Part shown: positions 7,399 to 14,875 of the stretch, piece by piece | Layout: each line of letters begins with the position of its first letter | Numbering within the stretch: position 1 is the first letter of the stretch | The notes under the pieces: generated by a model | What the model saw: the letters and a program-made list of their open reading frames with translations, nothing else | What the model was told of the DNA's origin: nothing | The model's database searches: none | Program-made: the position numbers and the translations under genes | NCBI GenBank assembly: GCA_017428285.1 | Contig: JAFRRE010000023.1 | Coordinates: forward strand, 1 to 18,151 | From: Bacteroidales bacterium | Lineage (GTDB): Bacteria > Bacteroidota > Bacteroidia > Bacteroidales > F082 | DNA: 18,151 nucleotides | Direction of reading: 5' to 3'

Positions 7399-7458
7399 TG
7401 GTGTTTCTTTTTGATACGGGGCCTTCGACCCTTCGATGGGCCGACCTTCATCAAAACG

Positions 7459-7479
7459 CAAAAATAGGCTTTATATTTG
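7459..7479. promoter_or_regulatory. Possible back-to-back -7 boxes between dut and the plus-strand gene
   Basis: On the minus strand 7466-7459 reads TATTTTTG, toward dut. On the plus strand 7472-7479 reads TATATTTG, toward the gene at 7569. Both match TAnnTTTG and lie 5 bp apart in the divergent gap. I see no clear -33 TTTG for either, so support is partial. Confidence 0.35.
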
Positions 7480-7568
7480 GATTGAGGTGCAGATTTCTGA
7501 GCAGAAAAATAAAAAAGACGTTTTGCCGTTCATAATTTGTCGTATTTTAGCGACCCAAATCGTAAAAA

Positions 7569-8300
7569 GTGAAGCGCCTGCTTTTCATATTATTGTTGCT
7601 TTCGAGTTGTGTTTTCGCCATTGCGCAAAGCGATGACGAAGACAAACTCAAGCGTGTGGATTTCTATGGCTATGTGGTCACGGCCGATAGCCTAAAACCG
7701 ATTCGCAACACGCATGTCATCAGCAAAATGGCGCATTGTGGTACCATCAGCAACCAATATGGCCATTTTCACATCCAAGCCCGAGAGGTCGACACACTTT
7801 GGGTGAGTTGTGTCGGCTACGCACGTCGCCTAATTACCATCAACCCTACGCTCACTAGTGCCGACACCCTCGTTGTCCGGCTATGGCCTGAGACCATCAC
7901 CCTGCGCGAGGTGACGGTGCTTCCCTTCACCAATTATGAGACTTTCAAAGAAATGCTCATTACTATGCCTAGCATCAAGACTCTTGATGAGATCGAGCGA
8001 CTCAATAGTGACCTTGATGACCTTTGGCTGAGTCGTGTGCCGGCAGGCAACGGCAAGCCTACCATCACTGCCAACCCCATACAATATCTTTACGACAAAT
8101 ACAATGCATCGGCGCGCCGACAAGCAAGACTACAACGCAACCGCCGTATGTATAACGAAGTATTACGTGAGCAAGGCCGTACCGATGAGCTCCTCCCCGA
8201 TTCTCTCGATTTCGCTGTTGACTATAAGTTTTCTGATGACGAGTCGCTCAATCCCAAGGCCATGGTGCCCCGAAAGAAATATATCCGCATAGGACAATAA
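7569..8300 (+). CDS. Secreted protein with carboxypeptidase-regulatory-like domain
   Basis: This 243-residue protein starts at GTG 7569; an in-frame TAA at 7563 and the signal peptide directly after it (KRLLFILLLLSSCVFAIAQ) leave no other start. Residues ~30-95 (VDFYGYVVTADSLKPIRNTH ... GTISNQYGHFHI ... CVGYARR) form a carboxypeptidase-D-regulatory-like beta-sandwich, as found at the N-terminus of SusC/TonB-dependent receptors. The following RLWPETITLREVTVLP is typical of what comes next in those proteins. There is no barrel or plug here, so it is a free-standing form. The rest (120-243) is charged and helical and I do not recognise it. The ComF gene follows 8 bp after the stop, so the two are likely co-transcribed. 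Role unknown; probably periplasmic or envelope-associated. Confidence 0.85.
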   Translation: MKRLLFILLLLSSCVFAIAQSDDEDKLKRVDFYGYVVTADSLKPIRNTHVISKMAHCGTISNQYGHFHIQAREVDTLWVSCVGYARRLITINPTLTSADTLVVRLWPETITLREVTVLPFTNYETFKEMLITMPSIKTLDEIERLNSDLDDLWLSRVPAGNGKPTITANPIQYLYDKYNASARRQARLQRNRRMYNEVLREQGRTDELLPDSLDFAVDYKFSDDESLNPKAMVPRKKYIRIGQ

Positions 8301-8308
8301 GACCAACC

Positions 8309-9007
8309 ATGACCTTCCGCGATTGGCTTCATAGCATCCTCAATTTGTTCTATCCACGCGTTTGTGCGGCTTGTGGCGAGTCTTTGCTCAAGGATGAGGA
8401 AACCGTTTGCTTAAAATGCCGTTACTTGCTACCCAAAACCGGCTATGAACTTAACCCAGACAATCCTTTGGCGCAAACCTTTTATGGGAGGGTAAAGTTT
8501 CATGCTGTCACGGCTTGTTTCTTTTTCGCCAAGTCGGGTAAGGTGCAACACCTCATCCACGAATTGAAATATAAAGGCAATAAAGAAGCAGGTGTTTTTC
8601 TTGGTCAACAATTGGGTGAAACCATCAAAGACGCACCGTTGTTTCAAGGCATCGACTATCTGATTCCAGTGCCGTTGCATCCCAAACGCGAGAAACAACG
8701 GGGTTACAACCAAAGTTTGATGATAGCAAAGGGTATTAATGAAGTAACGGGTATCCCGATAGGCGACAAATACCTTATCCGTGCTGTCAACACGGCAACG
8801 CAAACCAAAAAATCGGCCGAAGAACGATATAAAAACGTGAAAGATATTTTCGAGGTTCGTTTTCCCGAGGAACTTGAAGGGAAGCATGTTCTTCTCATCG
8901 ATGATGTGCTGACTACGGGCGCCACGTTGGAATCGTGTGCACATCAGTTGGAAAACATTTCAGGAATTGTCGTTAGCGCTGCAACGGCGGCTTGTGCAGG
9001 GAATTAA
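8309..9007 (+). CDS. ComF-family phosphoribosyltransferase-like protein
   Basis: This 232-residue cytoplasmic protein has the two parts of the ComF family. An N-terminal zinc-ribbon has Cys19, Cys22, Cys34 and Cys37 (VCAACGES ... VCLKCRYLLP). A type I phosphoribosyltransferase domain carries the PRPP-binding loop at 193-207 (HVLLIDDVLTTGATL). The family motifs VPLHPKREKQRGYNQS (121-136) and RYKNVKDIF (173-181) are also clear. ComF proteins are linked to DNA uptake during transformation in several bacteria (ComFC in Gram-positives, GntX/ComF in Gram-negatives), and a role in DNA or nucleotide handling is inferred. Start ATG 8309 is 8 bp after the preceding gene. The reaction is not established from sequence. 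Confidence 0.93.
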   Translation: MTFRDWLHSILNLFYPRVCAACGESLLKDEETVCLKCRYLLPKTGYELNPDNPLAQTFYGRVKFHAVTACFFFAKSGKVQHLIHELKYKGNKEAGVFLGQQLGETIKDAPLFQGIDYLIPVPLHPKREKQRGYNQSLMIAKGINEVTGIPIGDKYLIRAVNTATQTKKSAEERYKNVKDIFEVRFPEELEGKHVLLIDDVLTTGATLESCAHQLENISGIVVSAATAACAGN

Positions 9008-9011
9008 TAGC

Positions 9012-9083
9012 TGTAGGGCTGTCACATCATGGCAGCCGCTGTTTTGTTTTTCACAGCGGCTGCCGTGGTACGACAGCCCTACA
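9012..9083. terminator. 72-bp hairpin between convergent genes (possible bidirectional terminator)
   Basis: The outer 12-bp arms are TGTAGGGCTGTC (9012-9023) and GACAGCCCTACA (9072-9083). The inner 11-bp arms are GGCAGCCGCTG (9031-9041) and CAGCGGCTGCC (9054-9064). The loop (9042-9053) is T-rich. The 7-base segments between arms also pair in part, giving about 28 pairs (some G-U). It fills the gap between the ComF gene (stop 9007) and buk (stop 9100). There is no T-tract after either arm, so factor-dependent or RNA-processing roles are possible. The TGTAG...CTACA ends resemble the TGTAGAGACG family elsewhere here. Confidence 0.6.
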
Positions 9084-9099
9084 ATTCCTATATGAATGA

Positions 9100-10176
9100 T
9101 TATTCTTTATAGGTTTTCACTTCAGCCTCGCCATTGAGGACCATCAGTCCGTTCAATGCCAAGGCCTTCATCTCGTCCTCGCCAGGATAGACATACACGG
9201 GGGCTATCTTCTCCACATGGCTCTTCACCAAAGCGCAGAAGCCCTTGTCGTAGGCCATGCCACCCGTGAGGAAGATAGCATCCACATCCATGCTCATGGC
9301 CGAGGCTGCGAGTCCACCCACTTCCTTGGCCACCTGATAAGCCATGGCTTTGTAGACCTTTTCCCATTCCTTGTTGCCAGCCTTCACGGCGTTCTCCACT
9401 TCAAGGGCATCATTGGTGCCGAGGTAAGCGACAAAGCCGCCTTTGCCTTTCAGCATCTGGCCGATTTCTTTCTTGGTGTATTTGCCGCTGAAGCAAGCAT
9501 CGACAAGGAAGCCGGCAGGCAGCGAGCCAGCGCGTTCGGGAGTGAAGGGACCGTCGCCATTCAAGGCATTGTTGGTATCGACCACGCGGCCTTTCTTGTG
9601 GGCGCTGACCGAGATGCCACCACCGAGGTGGATGGCGATGATGTTCATGTCCTCATACTTGCGACCGAGGTCTTTCGCCAGCTGACGGGCGATGATCTTC
9701 TGGTTCAAGGCATGGAAGATGGAGATGCGCGGGAAGAGCGGGTGACCTGAGTAGCGCGCCACTTCATCCATCTCATCGACCACGACGGGGTCGGCGATAT
9801 AGGCTTTCACTCCAATTTCCTTGGCAATGTCATTGGCAATCAAGCCGCCGAGGTTGGAGGCATGCTCGCCGCTATAACCTTCGGTCAAGTCCTTGATCAT
9901 GAGTTCGTTCACCTCATAGACGCCCGAGACGAGTGGACGGAGCAAGCCGCCACGACCCACGACACAAGCCATTTCGCTCAAGTCGATGCCAGCCTCTTTC
10001 AGCTCACGCTTGATGGCTTCGGTGCGGAAAGGCTTTTGGTCGGCGATGTGCTCATATTTCGAGACTTCTTCGGTGGAGTGCTTCAAGTTTTTCTTGAAGA
10101 CTTGTTCCTCACCTTCAAAGACGGCGATTTTCGTCGAGGTGGAACCAGGGTTGATGGTTAATATTTTGTATGCCAT
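9100..10176 (-). CDS. buk: Butyrate kinase
   Basis: This 358-residue member of the acetate/butyrate kinase family (ASKHA fold) makes ATP and a short carboxylate from acyl phosphate and ADP. Motifs seen: the N-terminal phosphate loop INPGSTSTK (8-16), HLGGGISVSAHKKGRVVDTN (183-202), the family segment GDGPFTPERAGSLP (207-220) and the late adenosine-binding FLTGGMAYD (302-310). Length and motif spacing fit butyrate kinase rather than the longer acetate kinase. It follows ptb by 66 bp; together they convert butyryl-CoA to butyrate with ATP gain. In Bacteroidales the pair may also act on branched acyl-CoAs from amino-acid fermentation (isobutyrate, isovalerate). Substrate choice cannot be read from sequence. 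Confidence 0.95.
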   Translation of the reverse strand: MAYKILTINPGSTSTKIAVFEGEEQVFKKNLKHSTEEVSKYEHIADQKPFRTEAIKRELKEAGIDLSEMACVVGRGGLLRPLVSGVYEVNELMIKDLTEGYSGEHASNLGGLIANDIAKEIGVKAYIADPVVVDEMDEVARYSGHPLFPRISIFHALNQKIIARQLAKDLGRKYEDMNIIAIHLGGGISVSAHKKGRVVDTNNALNGDGPFTPERAGSLPAGFLVDACFSGKYTKKEIGQMLKGKGGFVAYLGTNDALEVENAVKAGNKEWEKVYKAMAYQVAKEVGGLAASAMSMDVDAIFLTGGMAYDKGFCALVKSHVEKIAPVYVYPGEDEMKALALNGLMVLNGEAEVKTYKE

Positions 10177-10203
10177 ATTGTTATGTTTTTATGTTTTTTT
10201 TTG

Positions 10204-10231
10204 GTAGAGACGCGATTAATCGCGTCTCTAC
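10204..10231. repeat. Perfect 28-bp TAGAGACG palindrome between ptb and buk
   Basis: The 14-bp arms GTAGAGACGCGATT and AATCGCGTCTCTAC abut without a loop and match fully. In the direction of transcription (minus) it is followed by an A-tract, not a T-tract, so it is not an intrinsic terminator of ptb-buk. It belongs to the family found in coding sequence at 4801-4878 and 4973-5002. It could protect the 3' end of ptb mRNA or cause uneven expression of the two genes. Confidence 0.85.
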
Positions 10232-10242
10232 AAACCGATTTA

Positions 10243-11145
10243 TTATGCCATCATTGCTGCAAGGGCGATGGAATACAATTTCGTCTTCGACGTGTCGCCG
10301 CGTGAGCTGAGCACGCAAGGCACCTTGGCACCCATGAGCATGGCGCCCACTTCGCTCTTGTCGAACTTGGTGCAGCACTTGTAGAACACGTTGGAAGCTT
10401 CGAGGTTGGGGAACACAAGGCAGTCGGCGTCGCCAGCCACGGGGCTCTTCATGCCCTTGATGGCAGCGGTCTCGGCATCGGTAGCCAGGTCGAGGCTGAT
10501 GGGGCCTTCAACAATGCAACCCTTGATTTGGCCACGCTCGTTCATCTTGGAGATGATGGCGGCATCGACACAAGCAGGGATACCAGCGCTCATCTGCTCG
10601 GTGGCGGTCACCATGGCGACTTTCGGGCAGCTGACGCCCAACTTGGTGGCAACGTTGGTCACATATTTGAGCAATTGCTGTTTCTGTTTGATATCGGGCA
10701 ACGGGATGATGGCGCAGTCGGAAGCCACCAACAGTTTGTGGTAGTTGGGGTTCTCGATGACGGCGACGTGGGCCAACGTGACGTTGGGAGGACAGAGGCC
10801 GCGTTCCTTGTTGAGGATGGCGCGCATGTACTTGTCGGTGGGGAGCAGGCCTTTCATCAGGATGTCGGCTTCGCCAGCATTGATGAGGTCGCAAGCCATG
10901 GCAGCGGCTTTCACGTCAACAGGCTCGTTGATGATGCGGAAGTTGGCCATGTCGATGCCTTCGGCCTTGCACACTTCGGCAATCACTTTCTCATCCCCAA
11001 GCAATGTGGCTTCGATGAGACCTTCCTTGACGGCAGCGTTCACTGCACAGATGGTGTGGTCGTCGTTGGCGTAAGCGGCCACGAGGCGTTTCTTGGGTTT
11101 GCTGCGCAAAACCTCGAACATTTGCTCTAATTTTCTGATTTCCAT
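10243..11145 (-). CDS. ptb: Phosphate butyryltransferase
   Basis: This 300-residue enzyme of the phosphate acetyl/butyryltransferase family exchanges the CoA of an acyl-CoA for phosphate, giving the acyl phosphate used by butyrate kinase. Recognisable family segments include AAYANDDHTICAVNAAVKEG near the N-terminus, GLLPTDKYMRAILNKERGL in the middle, IVEGPISLDLA, and SRGDTSKTKLYSIALA near the end. The length is usual for Ptb and shorter than phosphotransacetylases with extra domains. It lies directly upstream of buk. The 38-bp gap before it, after the DUF4160/DUF2442-like gene, is almost pure A/T with repeated AATTTAA-like words. Probably cytoplasmic, final step of butyrate or branched-chain fatty acid formation. 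Confidence 0.93.
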   Translation of the reverse strand: MEIRKLEQMFEVLRSKPKKRLVAAYANDDHTICAVNAAVKEGLIEATLLGDEKVIAEVCKAEGIDMANFRIINEPVDVKAAAMACDLINAGEADILMKGLLPTDKYMRAILNKERGLCPPNVTLAHVAVIENPNYHKLLVASDCAIIPLPDIKQKQQLLKYVTNVATKLGVSCPKVAMVTATEQMSAGIPACVDAAIISKMNERGQIKGCIVEGPISLDLATDAETAAIKGMKSPVAGDADCLVFPNLEASNVFYKCCTKFDKSEVGAMLMGAKVPCVLSSRGDTSKTKLYSIALAAMMA

Positions 11146-11183
11146 AATTCTATATTTAAGATTTAAAATTTAATATTCAAAAT

Positions 11184-11522
11184 TTAACTGATTTTTCCCC
11201 ATGAAGTTGGAAATGCAATGTTATTCGCTTTGTAGTAAAGAAGAATTGGGTCATAATCCAAATCTTCAGTCCAAGTAAGAGTTTTCAATTCGGGATGTAT
11301 GTAAGCATTTTTGAACAAATTCATGTTCATTAATACATCGTACGGTTTTACAGAATTAATTACATCGGCAAAGTCAACAAGTCCCGAAGTTCCGTCTTCA
11401 AAGGCAACTTTGTAAACATAATCATGTTGATATTCAATCTTCTTTAAATCGTAATGAGGCGGATTGTGATCCGAAAAGTTCATCGTAATGATGATTCCAA
11501 GAAATCTACTAATTTCGGGCAT
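11184..11522 (-). CDS. DUF4160-DUF2442 fusion-like small protein
   Basis: This 112-residue protein has two parts. Residues 1-24 (MPEISRFLGIIITMNFSDHN then PPHY) closely match the start of DUF4160 proteins. Residues ~35-105 (YVYKVAFEDGTSGLVDF ... LFKNAYIHPELKTLTW ... DLDYDPILLYYKA) match DUF2442. The two families are normally separate, often adjacent genes thought to form small paired modules, possibly toxin-antitoxin-like. Here the DUF4160 body is missing and its start leads straight into DUF2442, as if an internal deletion had joined a pair. There is no signal peptide; cytoplasmic. A -7-like box lies at 11543-11550. ptb begins 38 bp downstream. Function unproven. Confidence 0.8.
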   Translation of the reverse strand: MPEISRFLGIIITMNFSDHNPPHYDLKKIEYQHDYVYKVAFEDGTSGLVDFADVINSVKPYDVLMNMNLFKNAYIHPELKTLTWTEDLDYDPILLYYKANNIAFPTSWGKIS

Positions 11523-11542
11523 TCTTTTTATTTTTGACGGAG

Positions 11543-11550
11543 CAAAGATA
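11543..11550 (-). promoter_or_regulatory. Candidate -7 box for the DUF4160/DUF2442-like gene
   Basis: On the minus strand 11550-11543 reads TATCTTTG, matching TAnnTTTG, 20 bp before the start at 11522. No -33 TTTG is seen at the right distance. The box sits just after the LRR gene's stop at 11565, so read-through from that operon is also possible. Confidence 0.3.
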
Positions 11551-11564
11551 AAGAAAACTTTCCA

Positions 11565-14045
11565 TTAATAATAAATTATATTCAAATCCAGTCGTTTTTG
11601 TTGCAACGATTCAACGGCGCGCTTTTTCACTTTGGTGTTGTAAACTTTCAACTGTTTCAGCGTTGGAATGTTTTCTATGGGTGAGATGCTGCGCACATTG
11701 GTGTTGTTGACAAAAAGGTTTTCCAACTTCATCAGTCCCGAAAGCGGTTTGAGCGATTTTACGGGTGTGCCACTTGCATTGAGGGTGACCAAATTGTCCA
11801 TTTTCGACAGCGGTCCGAGGTCTTTGATTTGGGTGTTCTCGATGTTGAGCAATTCCAACAAAGTGCTGCTTTCGATGGGGTCCAAACTGGAAATGGGGTT
11901 ATTTTGTGCGTTGAGTTCCAACAAAAATTCCTTGTCGGTCAATGGCTTTAAGTCACTCACACCTTGATTGTTGATGGTAAGACGCTCGAGCCACATCAAG
12001 TTGGTGAGCGGCTCAATGTTGGTGATAGGATAATCGGGTGTGATTTCAAGTTCTTTCAAATCCATGATTTGTTGCAACTCGAGGGTGTTGGGCATGTCAG
12101 ACTGGGTGGCAATGGCATTGAGGAAGATTTCCTGCCAATTAGGGTCAAGGCTGTTCCACCATGTTTTCAGTACCTCGGTTTGATACACTATGGTCACCTG
12201 TCTTTGTTTTTCCTTCAGTGCGACGACTTGGCTCTTGCCGATGATAGTGCTGTCGGCCATAATCACCTCGATATTGTCATCGTTAATTAATGCAGAGAGG
12301 TCATTAACGGGCGTGTTCATGATGTTGAGGTACTTCAAGTTACCCATTTCCTGTAAAGGCCCAAGGTTGTTGATGTAGGTGTGCGAAATGTTGAGCGACT
12401 CCAAGTTGGCCAAACCTTGAATGGGTTGCAGGTAGCCGATTTCGGTGTTTGAAATATTGAGTGAACGTAAATTGGTCAAGCGGCTGACAGGCATCAGGTT
12501 TTGCATGTAAGTGTTGCCTGAAAGGTCGAGTTCCTGCATGTTGATGATTTGATGCAACTGCTCGGTAGTGGGCTCTGAATCAACTTTGATCTGCTTGGAA
12601 AACACGGCTTTCCAATAGATAGGCAAATCACGCCACCAGGTTTTCAAAGCCTCGGTATCGTAAATGACCAAGGCAAAGCGGTTGTTTTTGGTGAAAGCAC
12701 TGGCCTCAGCATCGTGGATGCCAGAGTGGTCGCAATAGATTTTGTTCAAGTGACGGTTGCCATTCAAGGGAGTCAAATCGCTGATGGAAGTGTTGCTGCA
12801 ATAAAGTTCACGCAGGTTCTCCATCTCGCTCAAAGCCTGCAAGTTGCTCACTGCTGAGCCCGAAATATTGAGACTTTGCAGGTCTTTCAGATTGCGGAGC
12901 GGTCCAAGATCACGGACTGAGGTATTGCTGATGTCGACGTTTTTGAGCTGTTCGAGTTCTTGAAGGATGCCAATGTTGGCAATGCGAGTGCCACCCAAGT
13001 TGACTGAAGTAAGGTTGGGACAACTCTTCAAATTGGAAATGCGGCTTACTTGGGTGTTGTTGATATTGAGTTTCTGCAGGTTTCTGAGGGTTGACAGCAC
13101 GCCGAGATCATTGATGGTGGTGTTGGCCACTTCAAGTTCCTCAAGAGTGATGTTGTATTTCAATGCAGAAAGGTCTTCGATTAAAGTGGAATTGGCACGC
13201 AACACTTTCAGCTTGTTGAGGTTACGTACAGGGGCAAGGTCTTCGACCGAGGTTCCAGAAACATCCAACCAGGTGAGTTCCGACATTTCGCTGAGTGGCT
13301 CCAAGGAAATGATTTCGCGGATGCCCGAGAGGTCGACACGCTGTTTTTGGGTGACAAGCTTCAGTTTGGCATCGAATTCAGTGAATTTTGTGAGGGCACT
13401 AGTGTTAAGTTCAGCTAAGGATGTACTGTCTTCGAGGATAATGTCGCTACCCAGACGGGTCTTCCAGTTTTGCGACAAACCATTCCACCAGTTGCGAAGC
13501 GCCTCTTTCTCATTGATTTTGGTGGTGTAGATGCTGGCAATTTTGATGCTGTTGTTTTGACGGTCGAGGTTGATTTCAACGAAACGGTTCTTGACGTTGT
13601 CGACCTTTTCATCATTGATGGTCGTGGCAGTAAGGTGCCGCGTCAGCGTGGCTTTAAAGTAGATGGTGCCATCATCTCTTGTATTGTTAGCAATGCTTTG
13701 TAAGTCAAGCTTGAAATTGGCCCACTTGAAGAAAAAGTCAATGTCCTTCAGATAGGCCTGCACGTCTTTATTAATAGGCGTGTTGCGGTTAACGTCCAGG
13801 TCGTCTTCGATTTGCACCTTGTCATCAATAAAAATCTTGCTCCAACTTTCAGTAAACACGATTTCTTTTTCCAAAGCCGAGGTGGTACTGTCGCCGAGGA
13901 AGTTCATCGTTTCCTCTAAATACGAAATCATATTGTTGATTTCGCTCTCATACTTTGCGACTTCATCTTTGGACAGCTTACTTTGGGCTTGGGCACCAAT
14001 GGCAAGTCCCGAAAACAATATGAAAAGAATGGCTATCTTTTTCAT
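11565..14045 (-). CDS. Secreted leucine-rich-repeat protein with three WW-LRR modules
   Basis: This 826-residue exported protein starts at ATG 14045, whose ATG overlaps the preceding gene's TGA (ATGA). The open frame extends upstream to 14144, but only within that gene. Residues 1-21 are a signal peptide (MKKIAILFILFSGLAIGAQAQ). Residues ~25-175 are an N-terminal domain. Three modules follow, each opening with a tryptophan motif: EALRNWWNGLSQNW (181-194), EALKTWWRDLPIYW (465-478) and EVLKTWWNSLDPNW (624-637). Each continues into SDS22-type LRRs of ~22-23 residues with NTxIxDLxPL. Each module closes with a K/R-rich helix and an (I/V)IY strand; the protein ends at such a strand (LNIIYY). There is no T9SS domain or anchor. 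LRRs bind proteins; the partner is unknown. It is the last gene of the ATGA-linked operon. Confidence 0.88.
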   Translation of the reverse strand: MKKIAILFILFSGLAIGAQAQSKLSKDEVAKYESEINNMISYLEETMNFLGDSTTSALEKEIVFTESWSKIFIDDKVQIEDDLDVNRNTPINKDVQAYLKDIDFFFKWANFKLDLQSIANNTRDDGTIYFKATLTRHLTATTINDEKVDNVKNRFVEINLDRQNNSIKIASIYTTKINEKEALRNWWNGLSQNWKTRLGSDIILEDSTSLAELNTSALTKFTEFDAKLKLVTQKQRVDLSGIREIISLEPLSEMSELTWLDVSGTSVEDLAPVRNLNKLKVLRANSTLIEDLSALKYNITLEELEVANTTINDLGVLSTLRNLQKLNINNTQVSRISNLKSCPNLTSVNLGGTRIANIGILQELEQLKNVDISNTSVRDLGPLRNLKDLQSLNISGSAVSNLQALSEMENLRELYCSNTSISDLTPLNGNRHLNKIYCDHSGIHDAEASAFTKNNRFALVIYDTEALKTWWRDLPIYWKAVFSKQIKVDSEPTTEQLHQIINMQELDLSGNTYMQNLMPVSRLTNLRSLNISNTEIGYLQPIQGLANLESLNISHTYINNLGPLQEMGNLKYLNIMNTPVNDLSALINDDNIEVIMADSTIIGKSQVVALKEKQRQVTIVYQTEVLKTWWNSLDPNWQEIFLNAIATQSDMPNTLELQQIMDLKELEITPDYPITNIEPLTNLMWLERLTINNQGVSDLKPLTDKEFLLELNAQNNPISSLDPIESSTLLELLNIENTQIKDLGPLSKMDNLVTLNASGTPVKSLKPLSGLMKLENLFVNNTNVRSISPIENIPTLKQLKVYNTKVKKRAVESLQQKRLDLNIIYY

Positions 14046-14875
14046 GGTTGGTAAAATTTGATAAGGTTGGTTTTTTCCTTTTCCGGCATGTAGATGACGT
14101 TCGACATCAGCCAACCGGAATTGAGCCCCGAGCGGTCGAACCACGACACTTCAAAATACCAGTCTTTAATCTGAAACACGTGGAACTTGACCGAATCGAC
14201 ATGTTGGAACACAAGTCGGCTTTGTTTGATTTCGTAGAAGAACAAGGTCAAATAGTCGGGTTGGAAATCTTTTGAGGCGTAATATTCAATGACTTCAGGG
14301 TTTTGGAACGCCTTGTAAATGTTCATGAAATCGAGTTCATGGCTCATGGGATGCAGGAAATGCTTCTCGCGTTCGGCGATTTCGCCATTGGGGAATAGTT
14401 TGTTGAAGTCCGAGAAATACACATTGGTGAGCACCCACTTCGATCCCAAACCTTCTTTCTCGATGGCGAGGATAAGGCTGATATTAACGGGTTTGCCGTT
14501 GTAGCGAAAGGTGCACGACACTTCGGAATACCATCTGCCGCCGAGGAAAGTCATGTAAGTGGAATCATCCTTGGTGACATCCTCAATGAAATAGCGTTGC
14601 AGGTCGGTCTGCTTGCCGTATTTCTGTTGGTCGAAGAGGATGGGCAGCGACTTACGACGCATCTCGTTGTTGCGGTATTTGGGGTCTTTCGGATTGAGCT
14701 TTTCGCCATATTGGTCTTCCTCGTAGTTGAAGCGGCGCATGAACTGCCCCATCTGCTTGGTCATGGCATAGAGCTCGGTCTCATCCATCTTAAAATCGCC
14801 AATCGTCTGACCCGCAACGGGCCAGACGAAGGCGAATGTAAGTGCCAGAAGGATGATATTTCTAGCTATTTTCAT
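14042..14875 (-). CDS. Secreted protein of unknown function with an apparent internal duplication
   Basis: This 277-residue protein has a signal peptide (MKIARNIILLALTFAFVWPV, cut near AGQ). I do not recognise the family. The two halves look related: residues 105-154 (DSTYMTFLGG RWYSEVS ... GSKWVLTNVYF) and 227-262 (DSVKFHVFQIKDWYFEVS ... NSGWLMSNVIY) share WYxEVS followed by S-x-W-x-x-x-N-V. This suggests a repeated beta-rich domain, similar in style to NTF2-like folds (inference). ATG 14875 overlaps the upstream gene's stop by ATGA, and its own stop overlaps the LRR gene's start by ATGA, so translation is probably coupled on both sides. Expected location: periplasm or outer membrane side. 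Confidence 0.8.
   Translation of the reverse strand: MKIARNIILLALTFAFVWPVAGQTIGDFKMDETELYAMTKQMGQFMRRFNYEEDQYGEKLNPKDPKYRNNEMRRKSLPILFDQQKYGKQTDLQRYFIEDVTKDDSTYMTFLGGRWYSEVSCTFRYNGKPVNISLILAIEKEGLGSKWVLTNVYFSDFNKLFPNGEIAEREKHFLHPMSHELDFMNIYKAFQNPEVIEYYASKDFQPDYLTLFFYEIKQSRLVFQHVDSVKFHVFQIKDWYFEVSWFDRSGLNSGWLMSNVIYMPEKEKTNLIKFYQP

Noticed and set aside
7399..7461. Upstream in-frame extension of dut
   Set aside because: The family start MKINIVNTS at 7398 fits all dUTPases; the extra residues match nothing.
8429..8944. Minus-strand open frame (171 codons) opposite the ComF gene
   Set aside because: The plus strand carries the full zinc-ribbon and PRPP motif; the antisense translation has none.
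10204..10231. Palindrome as an intrinsic terminator of ptb
   Set aside because: In the direction of transcription it is followed by A residues, not T.
10528..11130. Plus-strand open frame (200 codons) opposite ptb
   Set aside because: Antisense to a well-recognised enzyme; the translation is His/Val/Gly-rich without family features.
14046..14144. Upstream in-frame extension of the LRR gene
   Set aside because: It lies wholly inside the preceding gene and would hide the signal peptide; the ATGA start at 14045 gives a clean leader.
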